Shown in pieces: positions 27,140-34,919 of a stretch of 64,000 bases of DNA; the first letter of the stretch is position 1, and the number at the start of each line of letters is the position of its first letter. Source of the stretch: Pseudomonas nunensis (GTDB lineage Bacteria; Pseudomonadota; Gammaproteobacteria; Pseudomonadales; Pseudomonadaceae); the NCBI RefSeq assembly GCF_024296925.1, contig NZ_CP101125.1:1614501-1678500 (forward strand), read 5' to 3'. Under the pieces are notes generated by a model. That model saw only the letters and a list, made by a program, of their open reading frames with translations, did no database searches and had not been told where the DNA came from. The position numbers and the translations under genes were made by a program.

Positions 27140-27574
27140 TCATTGCCAGTTAGTGACTTCAGCGTTTTCGCCTTCGCCGCCGGGTTGTCCGTCCTTGCCC
27201 ATCGACAGCAAGTCGTACTCGCTGTTTTCCCCGGGGTAGCGGTAGTTGTAGTTACGGCCCCACGGGTCTTGGGGCAGTTTTTTCTGCAAGTACGGGCCAG
27301 TCCAGCGGGTTTCATCGCTGGGCGCGGTGACCAGCGCCTGCAAACCCTGCTCGGTGGACGGGTAGTGGCCGACCTCCAAACGGTACAGATCGAGTGCCTT
27401 GCTCAGGCCTTCGATCTGCGCCTTGGCGACCTTCACTTCCGAGCGCCCGAGCTGGGCGAAATACTTCGGCGCGACGATGCCGGCCAACAGGCCAAGCACC
27501 ACCAACACCACCAACAATTCGAGCAAGGTGAACCCGCTTTGGGAACGCGGGGCGGAACACAGACGCTGATTCAT
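27140..27574 (-). CDS. gspG: Major pseudopilin GspG
   Basis: 144 aa from the ATG at 27574 with GAGG upstream. The prepilin cleavage motif SG-FTLLELLVVL has the conserved Glu at +5. The C-terminal signature (YPSTEQGLQALVTAP, LPQDPWGRNYNY and the D-G rich calcium-binding end) is diagnostic of GspG rather than of minor pseudopilins. It is followed directly by gspF and divergent from the lytic transglycosylase gene. Confidence 0.95.
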   Translation of the reverse strand: MNQRLCSAPRSQSGFTLLELLVVLVVLGLLAGIVAPKYFAQLGRSEVKVAKAQIEGLSKALDLYRLEVGHYPSTEQGLQALVTAPSDETRWTGPYLQKKLPQDPWGRNYNYRYPGENSEYDLLSMGKDGQPGGEGENAEVTNWQ

Positions 27575-27682
27575 GATGACCTCATCCAGTCGGCAGCAGA
27601 GTCGCTGAGAAGGCTTATGCAATTGCCATGCTCACGTTTGGCGATACCGCTGGACCCCTTGTGATCCGGGCCTTGGCGCCGA

Positions 27683-27698
27683 CGGCACAGTGCTTGCG
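27683..27698 (+). promoter_or_regulatory. Candidate sigma-54 promoter for the lytic transglycosylase gene
   Basis: CGGCACAGTGCTTGCG has GG at 27684-27685, exactly ten bases, then GC at 27696-27697, close to the TGGCACG-N4-TTGCA consensus. It is 72 bp before the ATG at 27771. Confidence 0.6.
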
Positions 27699-27723
27699 TA
27701 TGGCTGGTTGACTACCGGCCATT

Positions 27724-27748
27724 GGGGCAAAAGCCCCGTTTTTCGGGG
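27724..27748. other. Mutually exclusive GC hairpins in the leader of the transglycosylase gene
   Basis: GGGGC-AAAA-GCCCC is followed by GTTTTTC and GGGGC, so the middle GCCCC can pair with either flank. The first stem followed by GTTTTT looks like an intrinsic terminator or attenuator. The element also lies about 150 bp upstream of gspG and could instead be a binding site for the divergent gene. Which role applies is not decidable from sequence. Confidence 0.5.
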
Positions 27749-27770
27749 CCGGCCAGGGGAGGTATGAAAC

Positions 27771-28379
27771 ATGAAAAATCTCACCGCAGGACTGCTCGGC
27801 ACGCTGCTGCTGACCGGCATCGCCCAGGCCGATGTCTTCGTTTCCATGGACTCCAAGGGCAGCTACGTTCTGTCCAATGTCCACCGTCCCGGACGGCACT
27901 ATGAACGGGTAATTCACGAGCCCGAAACCGCCCAGCTGAGCATGGATCAGCAACCACAAATGATCGCCCGCCAGCCCTATGCCGAGCTGGTTTCGGCAGC
28001 GGCCACGGCCAATCAATTGCCGGCGGCGCTGCTGCACGCGGTGATCCAGGCCGAGTCGCACTACAACGCCGACGCGACCTCCGCCAAAGGCGCCGGCGGG
28101 TTGATGCAATTGATGCCCGACACCGCCCGGGAACTGGGGGTGAACGACGTCTATGACCCCAAGGCCAACATCCAGGGCGGCGCGCGTTATCTCAAGCGTT
28201 TGCTGACCTTGTTCGACAACGACATCAGCCTCGCCGTGGCGGCCTACAACGCCGGGCCGCAAGCGGTGCTCAGCCGTGGCGGGGTGATCCCGCCGTTCGC
28301 CGAAACCCAGCGTTACGTGCCCAGTGTCTTGCGCCAATACCGACGCTTGCAGGGCCTGGCCGTGGATGCGCCGTTGTGA
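27771..28379 (+). CDS. Periplasmic lytic transglycosylase (SLT family)
   Basis: 202 aa with GGGGAGG before the ATG. Signal peptide to about residue 20 (GIAQA), a short DUF4124-like strand pair, then a Slt-type lysozyme fold (about 70-190) with catalytic Glu95 in VIQAESHYN, GAGGLMQLMP and AAYNAGP motifs. Such enzymes open peptidoglycan for large envelope machines. Divergence from gspG and a candidate sigma-54 promoter suggest it helps install the secretion system of this island. Confidence 0.92.
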   Translation: MKNLTAGLLGTLLLTGIAQADVFVSMDSKGSYVLSNVHRPGRHYERVIHEPETAQLSMDQQPQMIARQPYAELVSAAATANQLPAALLHAVIQAESHYNADATSAKGAGGLMQLMPDTARELGVNDVYDPKANIQGGARYLKRLLTLFDNDISLAVAAYNAGPQAVLSRGGVIPPFAETQRYVPSVLRQYRRLQGLAVDAPL

Positions 28380-28401
28380 TCGACGGTCGTGGGGCAGGTT
28401 G

Positions 28402-28415
28402 CCCCAAATGTGGGG
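28402..28415. promoter_or_regulatory. CCCC-N6-GGGG inverted repeat (candidate activator site)
   Basis: CCCCAAATGTGGGG has the same spacing as sites at 40679, 40721 and 57169. It lies about 275 bp upstream of the sigma-54 promoter of the MnxG-like gene, with a 149-bp dispersed repeat in between. It could alternatively be part of a hairpin ending the transglycosylase transcript. Confidence 0.45.
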
Positions 28416-28429
28416 CAAACCGGGTACCC

Positions 28430-28578
28430 CGTAGCAGCTGCCGAGCCTGGCGAGGCTGCGTTCGGCGGCAAAGCCGTCGCAAACCCTTAGCACACGTTTG
28501 ACCTGAGACACCGCGCCGCCTGATCTCACGACGGCTTCGCCGCCGAACGCAGACTCGCCGGAGCTCGGCAGCTGCTAC
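28430..28578. repeat. 149-bp inverted repeat (copy 3)
   Basis: Same family as 21094-21240: GTAGCAGCTGCCGAGCC at the left end, GAGCTCGGCAGCTGCTAC at the right, with conserved inner arms. It lies between the CCCC-N6-GGGG site and the sigma-54 promoter of the large oxidase gene. The rest of the gap 28380-28759 holds these regulatory elements and no gene. Confidence 0.88.
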
Positions 28579-28688
28579 AGGGGAAATAGTCGCCAAACGT
28601 GGTTGGAAAGTGGGGAATGGGGGTGGGTTATTTCCCCCGATTGATTAACTCGTAACTTTAAGTTGTTGATAAACCGACAAATTATTTA

Positions 28689-28704
28689 TGGCATGCGGAT
28701 TGCT
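28689..28704 (+). promoter_or_regulatory. Candidate sigma-54 promoter of the MnxG-like oxidase operon
   Basis: TGGCATGCGGATTGCT matches TGGCACG-N4-TTGCW with GG at 28690-28691 and GC at 28702-28703 (ten bases between). It is 56 bp before the chosen ATG. It is among the best matches in the window. Confidence 0.75.
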
Positions 28705-28759
28705 CAACCGGAGTTGTCGAGAATTATTCCTGTGAGCACCCAAAGCGAGGCCCGTGATC

Positions 28760-31700
28760 ATGACCGGCATACCACACGCTCATCACCTGGTTAACCTGCT
28801 GCTGTTTTTAGCGCCGATGTTTGGCCTGCAGCTGGCTGAAGCCGCCGTGCGCTGCGAGCGCAATCTGGTAGCGAACGTCGTGGCGTTCGATCAGCCGCTG
28901 ATGTTCAACCGCCTCGGTGCACAGAACGCCAACGGCATGATGTTCGCCCTGCGTCGCGATGTGGTCGACGACCATGATCGCTCCCTGGCCCAGGGTGGTT
29001 CGGCGGTGCCGGGCAAGGTTTCGCTGCGGCCCGACAAGCGTCCGCGTCCGCTGGTGCTGCGCGTCGCCGCCGGTGATTGCCTGACCATCAACCTGCAAAA
29101 CCTGCTGGCCTATCAGGCCAATCCCGGCAGCCATGAAAGCGGGGAAGAAGAGGAGGGCGAAATCGGCAATGTCGATGATTTCAAGGTCGACGAACAAGTC
29201 ACCGACCGCCACGTCGGCTTCCAGGTCAACGGCATGCAGGCGGTCACCAGCATCGACGACATCGCCTCTTACACCGGGCGCAACGCCAACAGCCTGATCG
29301 CCCCCGGCGCCAGCCGTTCCTACACCTTGTACGCCGAGCGCGAAGGCGCATTCGCTGCCAGCAGTCGTGGCGCGACATTCGGTGGTGAAGGCGATGCAGG
29401 CAACGTCGCCAACGGTCTGTTCGGCGAAGTGGTGGTGGTGCCCAAGGGCGGCCGCACCTATCGCAACACCGTCACCGAAGAAGAAATGCGCCTGGCCAGC
29501 AGCGGCCGCACGCCGACCGGCCAACCGATTGTCGACTACCAGGCGCGCTACCCGCAGCGCGAGCCGTGGATCCGAGAAGGTAAGGCCGGCACGCCGATCA
29601 TCGGCATGGTCGATGGCAATGAAATCATTTCCAGCGAGAGCGACGCGATCGTGATGGGCAGCAACGCCGACGGTAGCTTCCCGGCCTCGACCTATCCGCT
29701 GGAAGCCGTTGGCAAACGCAACCCGGCGATCCCCAATCGGCTCGAACCGTTCCGTGATTTCGCCTCGCAATTCCAGGATGAAACCGCCGCCACCCAAGCC
29801 TTCCCGGCCTATTGGGCCGACCCGGTGATGGCCCACGTGCTGGAGCCGACCCGCGATTCGTTCATGATCAACTACGGCTCCGGCGGCATGGGCGCCGAGG
29901 TGGTGGCCAACCGTTTGGGCGTCGGGCCGATGCACGATTGCCTGTCCTGCGCCTATGAAGAATTCTTCCTCAGTTCCCACACCGTGGGCGACGTGGCAAT
30001 GCTGGTGGACGTACCGGCCAACGCCGGCCTGGAAAACATTCGCCCCGGCGAAACGCCGCGTGCCGATCAGATCGGGGTCAAGGCGACGATGGCGCTGTAT
30101 CCGTCCGAGCCGTCCAACGTCAACCACAGCTACATCGGCGACTTCGTCAAATTCCGCAACACCCACAACGGCCACGAGCAGCACATCTTCCATTTGCACG
30201 GCCATCAGTGGTTGTTCAACCCGAACGACGATAACTCCGACTATGTGGACGCCCAGGGCATCGGTCCGGGCGCCGGCTACACCTACGAAATCGCCAACGG
30301 TGGTTCGGGCAACCGCAACCGCGTGGCCGGCGATGCGATTTATCACTGCCACTTCTACCCGCACTTCGCCCAAGGCATGTGGAGCATGTGGCGGGTCCAC
30401 GATGTGTTCGAAGAAGGCACCAAACTTGAGGTGTCGCAGCAAGGCGCCGACGGTTATCACAGCGAACCCTACGCCTTGCGCAGCGGCAAACCAGCCTCAG
30501 GCGCCCGAGCCTTGCCTGATGGCGAGATTATCGCCGGGACGCCGATTCCAGCCGTCGTGCCGCTACCCGGTAAAGCCATGGCGCCGATGCCGGGCAAAGT
30601 TGCCGTGGTGCCGAAAATCGGCGAAACCCTGGTGGCTGGTCATGACGATGACGATGACGACGATGATGACGGCGAACACCATGGCGGTGGCGCTCAAGCC
30701 ATCGGTTCCCTGGCCCTGGTGGATCGCAGCGAAGCCAACCGCAACGCTGACGGCAGCCTGAAAAACCCTGGCTATCCATTCTGGATCGGCGGCATGGAAA
30801 GTTCGGTCGGGCAACGTCCGCCAACACCACCGCTGGACATGCTCGACGCCGCCAAGGCGCAGTCCCTGAAAAGCAGTGGCAAAGCCCTGTGGGCCAATCT
30901 CGACCCGGCGCAGTCCGGTGGTTGGGACGGCGGTCTGGGCCGGCATTCCCTCGACGGTTTCTCCTCAGGTGGCCTGGCCCACACCGTGACCACCTCGCTG
31001 GATTTCTCCAAGGAAGTGACCCGCGCCAAACCAATCTACATGCCGGAAGAGGGCACCGAAGTCGAACAGGCGGCCATGGCCTTCCACGCGAAAAAGGATC
31101 ACCCAAGCTTTGCGCTGCTGCCCGGTAATCAAATCGTGGCCAAGGCGTTCCGCACCAACGGCGCGTTGCCGATTGCCGGTGCGCCGTACTACGAACCGTG
31201 CATGGACGACCGGCAAAAACGCCTGACCGCCAGCGCCGGCATGGGCGAGTTCAACAGCGGCGAGCGGGTCGACGGCATGTCATACACCGGTTCCTCGACC
31301 TTCACCGCCGACCGTCCGCGCATCTACAAAGCCGCGAACATCCAGTTCGACGCGGTGTACAACAAGGTCGGCTACCACTTCCCGCAAGCGCGCATCCTGG
31401 CCCTGTGGGAAGACGCCTGGCCTGTCATTACCAAGCAGCGTCCGCCAGAGCCACTGGTGATGCGCATGAACACCTTCGACTGCGTGCAATACCAGCAAAC
31501 CAACCTGGTGCCGGCCACCTATGAGATGGACGACTATCAAGTGCGTACGCCGACTGACGTGATCGGCCAGCACATTCACCTGCCGAAATGGGACCTGACT
31601 GCCGCCGACGGTTCGGCCAACGGCTGGAACTACGAAGACGGCGTGCTTTCTCCAGGTGCCGTGCAAGAACGCATCCACGCGATTCGCGAGTTCAACCAGT

Positions 31701-34564
31701 GCGAAGGCACCGACCCGCGTGACGGCACGCCGGCCTGCCCGAAAGCCAAGACTCACCCGTTCTTCGGTCAATATGGCCGGGCGGACTGGGTGGGGGCGCG
31801 CACGGCGATGCAGCGCTGGTTTGTCGATCCGGTGGTGAACGCCAAAGGTGTCGACCGTGGTCTCGGGACGATTTTCACCCACGACCACTTAGGCCCATCG
31901 ACTCACCAACAGATTGGCCTGTACGCCACTGTGCTGGCTGAACCGGCCGGTTCCACCTGGTTCCACGCTGAAACCGGCGAGCCGTTGTACAGCGGCGCGC
32001 GTCAGGATGGCGGGCCGACGTCGTGGCAAGCGGTGGTGTCCACCGGGGACATCGACGGCGATGGCAAGAACGACAGCTTCCGCGAGTTCTTCCTCGAATA
32101 CAGCGACTTCCAGCACGCCTATGAAGCCGGTGTGTATGTGGGCGCCGGACCGGATGGCGTGCCGAATCCACAAGCGTTCCCGGCCACCGCCGACAGCTTC
32201 CGCTACTCGATCAATCCGCCGGTGCGCAAGGAAGCCGAGACCCTGCTTGAGCAGGTGATCGAAGCTCGCGGTGGCTTGACGCCCGGCTGCCCAAGCCGAC
32301 CTTGCCCGCAAGCCATCTCGGTGGATGACCCTGGCATGTTCGTGGTCAATTACCGTAATGAACCGCTGGCCCTGCGGGTGTACGACCCGAACAAGGTCGG
32401 CCCGGACGGCAAGCGCGGCATGCAGGCCGACGGCCTCGGCGGCGACCTGGCGTATGCGATGCAAAGCCGCACCGACCGTGCGATCCCGGCGATGAACCTG
32501 GCGCCGAACCTGGTCACTGCAGCCACCGGTCCTACCGGCGGTACCACACTGTTCCCGCCGCACATCAACAAGGGCGGCGCCGAACCAGGTGATCCGTTCA
32601 CGCCGATGTTGCGCACTTATACCGGTGACAACGTGCGGCTGCGGGTGCATGCCGGCGGTCACGAAGAAGAGCACAACGTGACCCTGCACGGCGTGAAGTG
32701 GCTGCAAAGCGGTTCCGGTTTCGGCAACAGCTCCAACTCCGGCTGGCGTTCGTCGCAGATGATCGGGATTTCCGAGCAGATGGGCTTCATTGCGCCGGTC
32801 TCGATGCTCTCCAGTTCGGCGGCGACCACCGGGGATTATCTGTACTCGATGGACGCCTCCCTGGAAGGCTACTGGAGCGGGATCTGGGGCGTGATGCGCA
32901 ACTACACGGCCCAGCGCAACGACCTGTTCGCACTGCCGAACAACCCGAAACCGGCGGGCATGCGCAACACCGTGGCGTTCGACGGCAGTTGCCCACGGAT
33001 CGGCGCCAACCCCAATGGCATCGGCACCCGGCCCACCGTGCAGCGCAACTATGAAGTTGTCGCGGTGCTGGCCAACGACATCCTCGGCAATCCGCTGGGC
33101 CTGTCCATGGGTGACCCGGCGGGGCTCGGTCAACACGTGGGCGGGCCGTTGAATCCGGCGGGGGGCACGCTGGTCTACAACTCGCGGGCGGTGAGCATTC
33201 CGCAAGTGACCGTGACCGATCCCGAGGACGGGACGACCTTCACCATCGGCGGGCAAAGCGGTCCGTTGCATGACCCGACCGCGATCCTCTACGTGCGCAA
33301 ATCCGACCTCGACCCGGTCACCGGCAAGTTGAAACCCGGTGTGCCAGTCGAACCGCTGGTGCTGCGCGCGGCGGCCGGTGACTGCATCAACATCACCCTG
33401 GAAAACCGTCTGCCGAGCGTGATGCCGGACTTGACCCAGACGGCCTCGGTGATGGGGATGGTCAAGCGTGATCGCAACGGTGGCGAAGGCTCTACGACCT
33501 TCAGTAACAACTTGATGCGGCCGTCGAGCCATGTTGGCCTGCACGCGCAATTGCTGGCCTATGACATCACCAAATCCGACGGGACCAATGTCGGTGCCAA
33601 CCCGATCCAGACCGTACCACCTCGGGTCGGCAACAGCGGTGCGTACCCGACTCGCACGTATCAGTACTACGCGGGGCACCTGGAGCGCGAAGGCAAGCCG
33701 ATCTCGCAACTGGGCCGCAGCGTCGACAACATCAACGCCACGGCGGTGGAGTTCGGCGGGTTGAATTTCACCCCGGCGGACGTGATCAAGCAACCGCAAA
33801 AAGGCCTCGGTGGTGCGATGAGCATCCTGCCGATCGGCGCGACCTGGGTTGACGACATACGCAAAGTGTCGGCGACGGTCACGGCCCCTGGGCAGACCCC
33901 CTATCGCGACTTTGCGATGGTCTGGCAGAAGGCGCTGAACATGCGCTGGGCCAATGGTCGTCCTGTGGAAGGTATTGCCTCGGAGGCCGGCGTGCCGACC
34001 GATCCGCAGGACAACTCAAGCATGGCGATCAACTACAAGACCGAGCCGATGTGGTACCGCTTCGGCCTGGCGCCGGACGCACCGTTCGGGCATGCCGACG
34101 GCAACGGTTACGGCGACGTGCCGAACGCGCACATGGCCTACAGCAACGCGCTGGTGGGCGGCGATCCGCAGACGCCGGTGCTGTATGTGAAACCGGGGCA
34201 ACCGTTCCGCACCCACATCCTGATGCCGACCGGGGGCAGTCGCGGTTCGACCTTCCAGCTGGATGGGCATGTGTGGTCGGTCAATCCGTTCCAGTCGGAG
34301 AAGAGCGATACCGGTGGCTATCCGATGAGCACCCCAGGCGTGGGCTCGGTGCGGTTCGGCTACAACCCGATGTCGATGTACATCGGCGCCCATGAAAGCA
34401 TCCTGCCAGCGGCGCACTTCAGCTTCATGCACCCGAGCGCCGGGGGCAGCAACGCAATACCGGGCGACTACCTGTTCCGCGACTACGCCGCCTACGGCAA
34501 CACCGCCGGGTTGTGGGGATTGCTGCGGGTGACCAACGAACCGGAGCCGGCGCCGGCGCCGTAG
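28760..34564 (+). CDS. mnxG: Giant multicopper oxidase, MnxG-like putative Mn(II) oxidase
   Basis: 1934 aa from the ATG at 28760 (GAGG nine bases upstream; a GTG at 28754 is the other choice). A signal peptide ends near LAEA. Copper-site motifs recur: HIFHLHGHQW near 475, HCHFYPHF near 529, HDHLGPSTHQQIGL near 1041 and HEEEHNVTLHG near 1301, showing several cupredoxin domains. The HDHL...HQQ pattern is that of MnxG-type manganese oxidases. Residues 629-637 are nine consecutive Asp followed by GEHHGGG, possibly a metal-binding loop. It heads an operon with copper chaperones, cytochrome and PPIase genes, like the mof locus of Leptothrix. Location should be extracellular or surface, through the nearby T2SS. 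Metal specificity is inferred, not shown. Confidence 0.85.
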   Translation: MTGIPHAHHLVNLLLFLAPMFGLQLAEAAVRCERNLVANVVAFDQPLMFNRLGAQNANGMMFALRRDVVDDHDRSLAQGGSAVPGKVSLRPDKRPRPLVLRVAAGDCLTINLQNLLAYQANPGSHESGEEEEGEIGNVDDFKVDEQVTDRHVGFQVNGMQAVTSIDDIASYTGRNANSLIAPGASRSYTLYAEREGAFAASSRGATFGGEGDAGNVANGLFGEVVVVPKGGRTYRNTVTEEEMRLASSGRTPTGQPIVDYQARYPQREPWIREGKAGTPIIGMVDGNEIISSESDAIVMGSNADGSFPASTYPLEAVGKRNPAIPNRLEPFRDFASQFQDETAATQAFPAYWADPVMAHVLEPTRDSFMINYGSGGMGAEVVANRLGVGPMHDCLSCAYEEFFLSSHTVGDVAMLVDVPANAGLENIRPGETPRADQIGVKATMALYPSEPSNVNHSYIGDFVKFRNTHNGHEQHIFHLHGHQWLFNPNDDNSDYVDAQGIGPGAGYTYEIANGGSGNRNRVAGDAIYHCHFYPHFAQGMWSMWRVHDVFEEGTKLEVSQQGADGYHSEPYALRSGKPASGARALPDGEIIAGTPIPAVVPLPGKAMAPMPGKVAVVPKIGETLVAGHDDDDDDDDDGEHHGGGAQAIGSLALVDRSEANRNADGSLKNPGYPFWIGGMESSVGQRPPTPPLDMLDAAKAQSLKSSGKALWANLDPAQSGGWDGGLGRHSLDGFSSGGLAHTVTTSLDFSKEVTRAKPIYMPEEGTEVEQAAMAFHAKKDHPSFALLPGNQIVAKAFRTNGALPIAGAPYYEPCMDDRQKRLTASAGMGEFNSGERVDGMSYTGSSTFTADRPRIYKAANIQFDAVYNKVGYHFPQARILALWEDAWPVITKQRPPEPLVMRMNTFDCVQYQQTNLVPATYEMDDYQVRTPTDVIGQHIHLPKWDLTAADGSANGWNYEDGVLSPGAVQERIHAIREFNQCEGTDPRDGTPACPKAKTHPFFGQYGRADWVGARTAMQRWFVDPVVNAKGVDRGLGTIFTHDHLGPSTHQQIGLYATVLAEPAGSTWFHAETGEPLYSGARQDGGPTSWQAVVSTGDIDGDGKNDSFREFFLEYSDFQHAYEAGVYVGAGPDGVPNPQAFPATADSFRYSINPPVRKEAETLLEQVIEARGGLTPGCPSRPCPQAISVDDPGMFVVNYRNEPLALRVYDPNKVGPDGKRGMQADGLGGDLAYAMQSRTDRAIPAMNLAPNLVTAATGPTGGTTLFPPHINKGGAEPGDPFTPMLRTYTGDNVRLRVHAGGHEEEHNVTLHGVKWLQSGSGFGNSSNSGWRSSQMIGISEQMGFIAPVSMLSSSAATTGDYLYSMDASLEGYWSGIWGVMRNYTAQRNDLFALPNNPKPAGMRNTVAFDGSCPRIGANPNGIGTRPTVQRNYEVVAVLANDILGNPLGLSMGDPAGLGQHVGGPLNPAGGTLVYNSRAVSIPQVTVTDPEDGTTFTIGGQSGPLHDPTAILYVRKSDLDPVTGKLKPGVPVEPLVLRAAAGDCINITLENRLPSVMPDLTQTASVMGMVKRDRNGGEGSTTFSNNLMRPSSHVGLHAQLLAYDITKSDGTNVGANPIQTVPPRVGNSGAYPTRTYQYYAGHLEREGKPISQLGRSVDNINATAVEFGGLNFTPADVIKQPQKGLGGAMSILPIGATWVDDIRKVSATVTAPGQTPYRDFAMVWQKALNMRWANGRPVEGIASEAGVPTDPQDNSSMAINYKTEPMWYRFGLAPDAPFGHADGNGYGDVPNAHMAYSNALVGGDPQTPVLYVKPGQPFRTHILMPTGGSRGSTFQLDGHVWSVNPFQSEKSDTGGYPMSTPGVGSVRFGYNPMSMYIGAHESILPAAHFSFMHPSAGGSNAIPGDYLFRDYAAYGNTAGLWGLLRVTNEPEPAPAP

Positions 34565-34580
34565 GAGAGGCGGATGACGC

Positions 34581-34874
34581 CATCGCGAGCAAGCTCGCTC
34601 CCACAGGGGGCAGGGCTGGACACAAGGACTGCGCCCACTGGCGATCGAATGTGGGAGCGGGCTTGCTCGCGAAGGCGGTGGGTCAGGCGACATCGAGGGT
34701 GAATGTGATGGCCCCTTCGCGAGCAAGCCCGCTCCCACAGTGGGGTGGGGTTGGGCACAGATGCTGCGACCACTGGAGATCAAATGTGGGAGCGGGCTTG
34801 CTCGCGAAGGCGGTGGGGCAGGCGACATCGATTGTGAATGTGAAGGCCCTTTCGCGAGCAAGCCCGCTCCCACA
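34581..34874. repeat. One single REP and two tandem REP pairs (135-bp period)
   Basis: A single REP (34581-34605) is followed by two pairs starting at 34650 and 34785, again exactly 135 bp apart with conserved spacer sequence. This fills most of the gap 34565-34919 between the oxidase and beta-propeller genes; no gene is seen there. The hairpins may stabilise the 3' end of the long oxidase mRNA. Confidence 0.9.
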
Positions 34875-34919
34875 AGGGGACCGGTTTGGCAGGCACAGAT
34901 GGGTAAGGGGAGACGCGGT

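Noticed and set aside
31889..33799. A 636-codon open frame on the minus strand inside the MnxG-like gene
   Set aside because: It lies wholly opposite a convincing multicopper oxidase with copper motifs. Its product is rich in Arg/His/Val without a recognisable domain, as expected for antisense frames in GC-rich codons.
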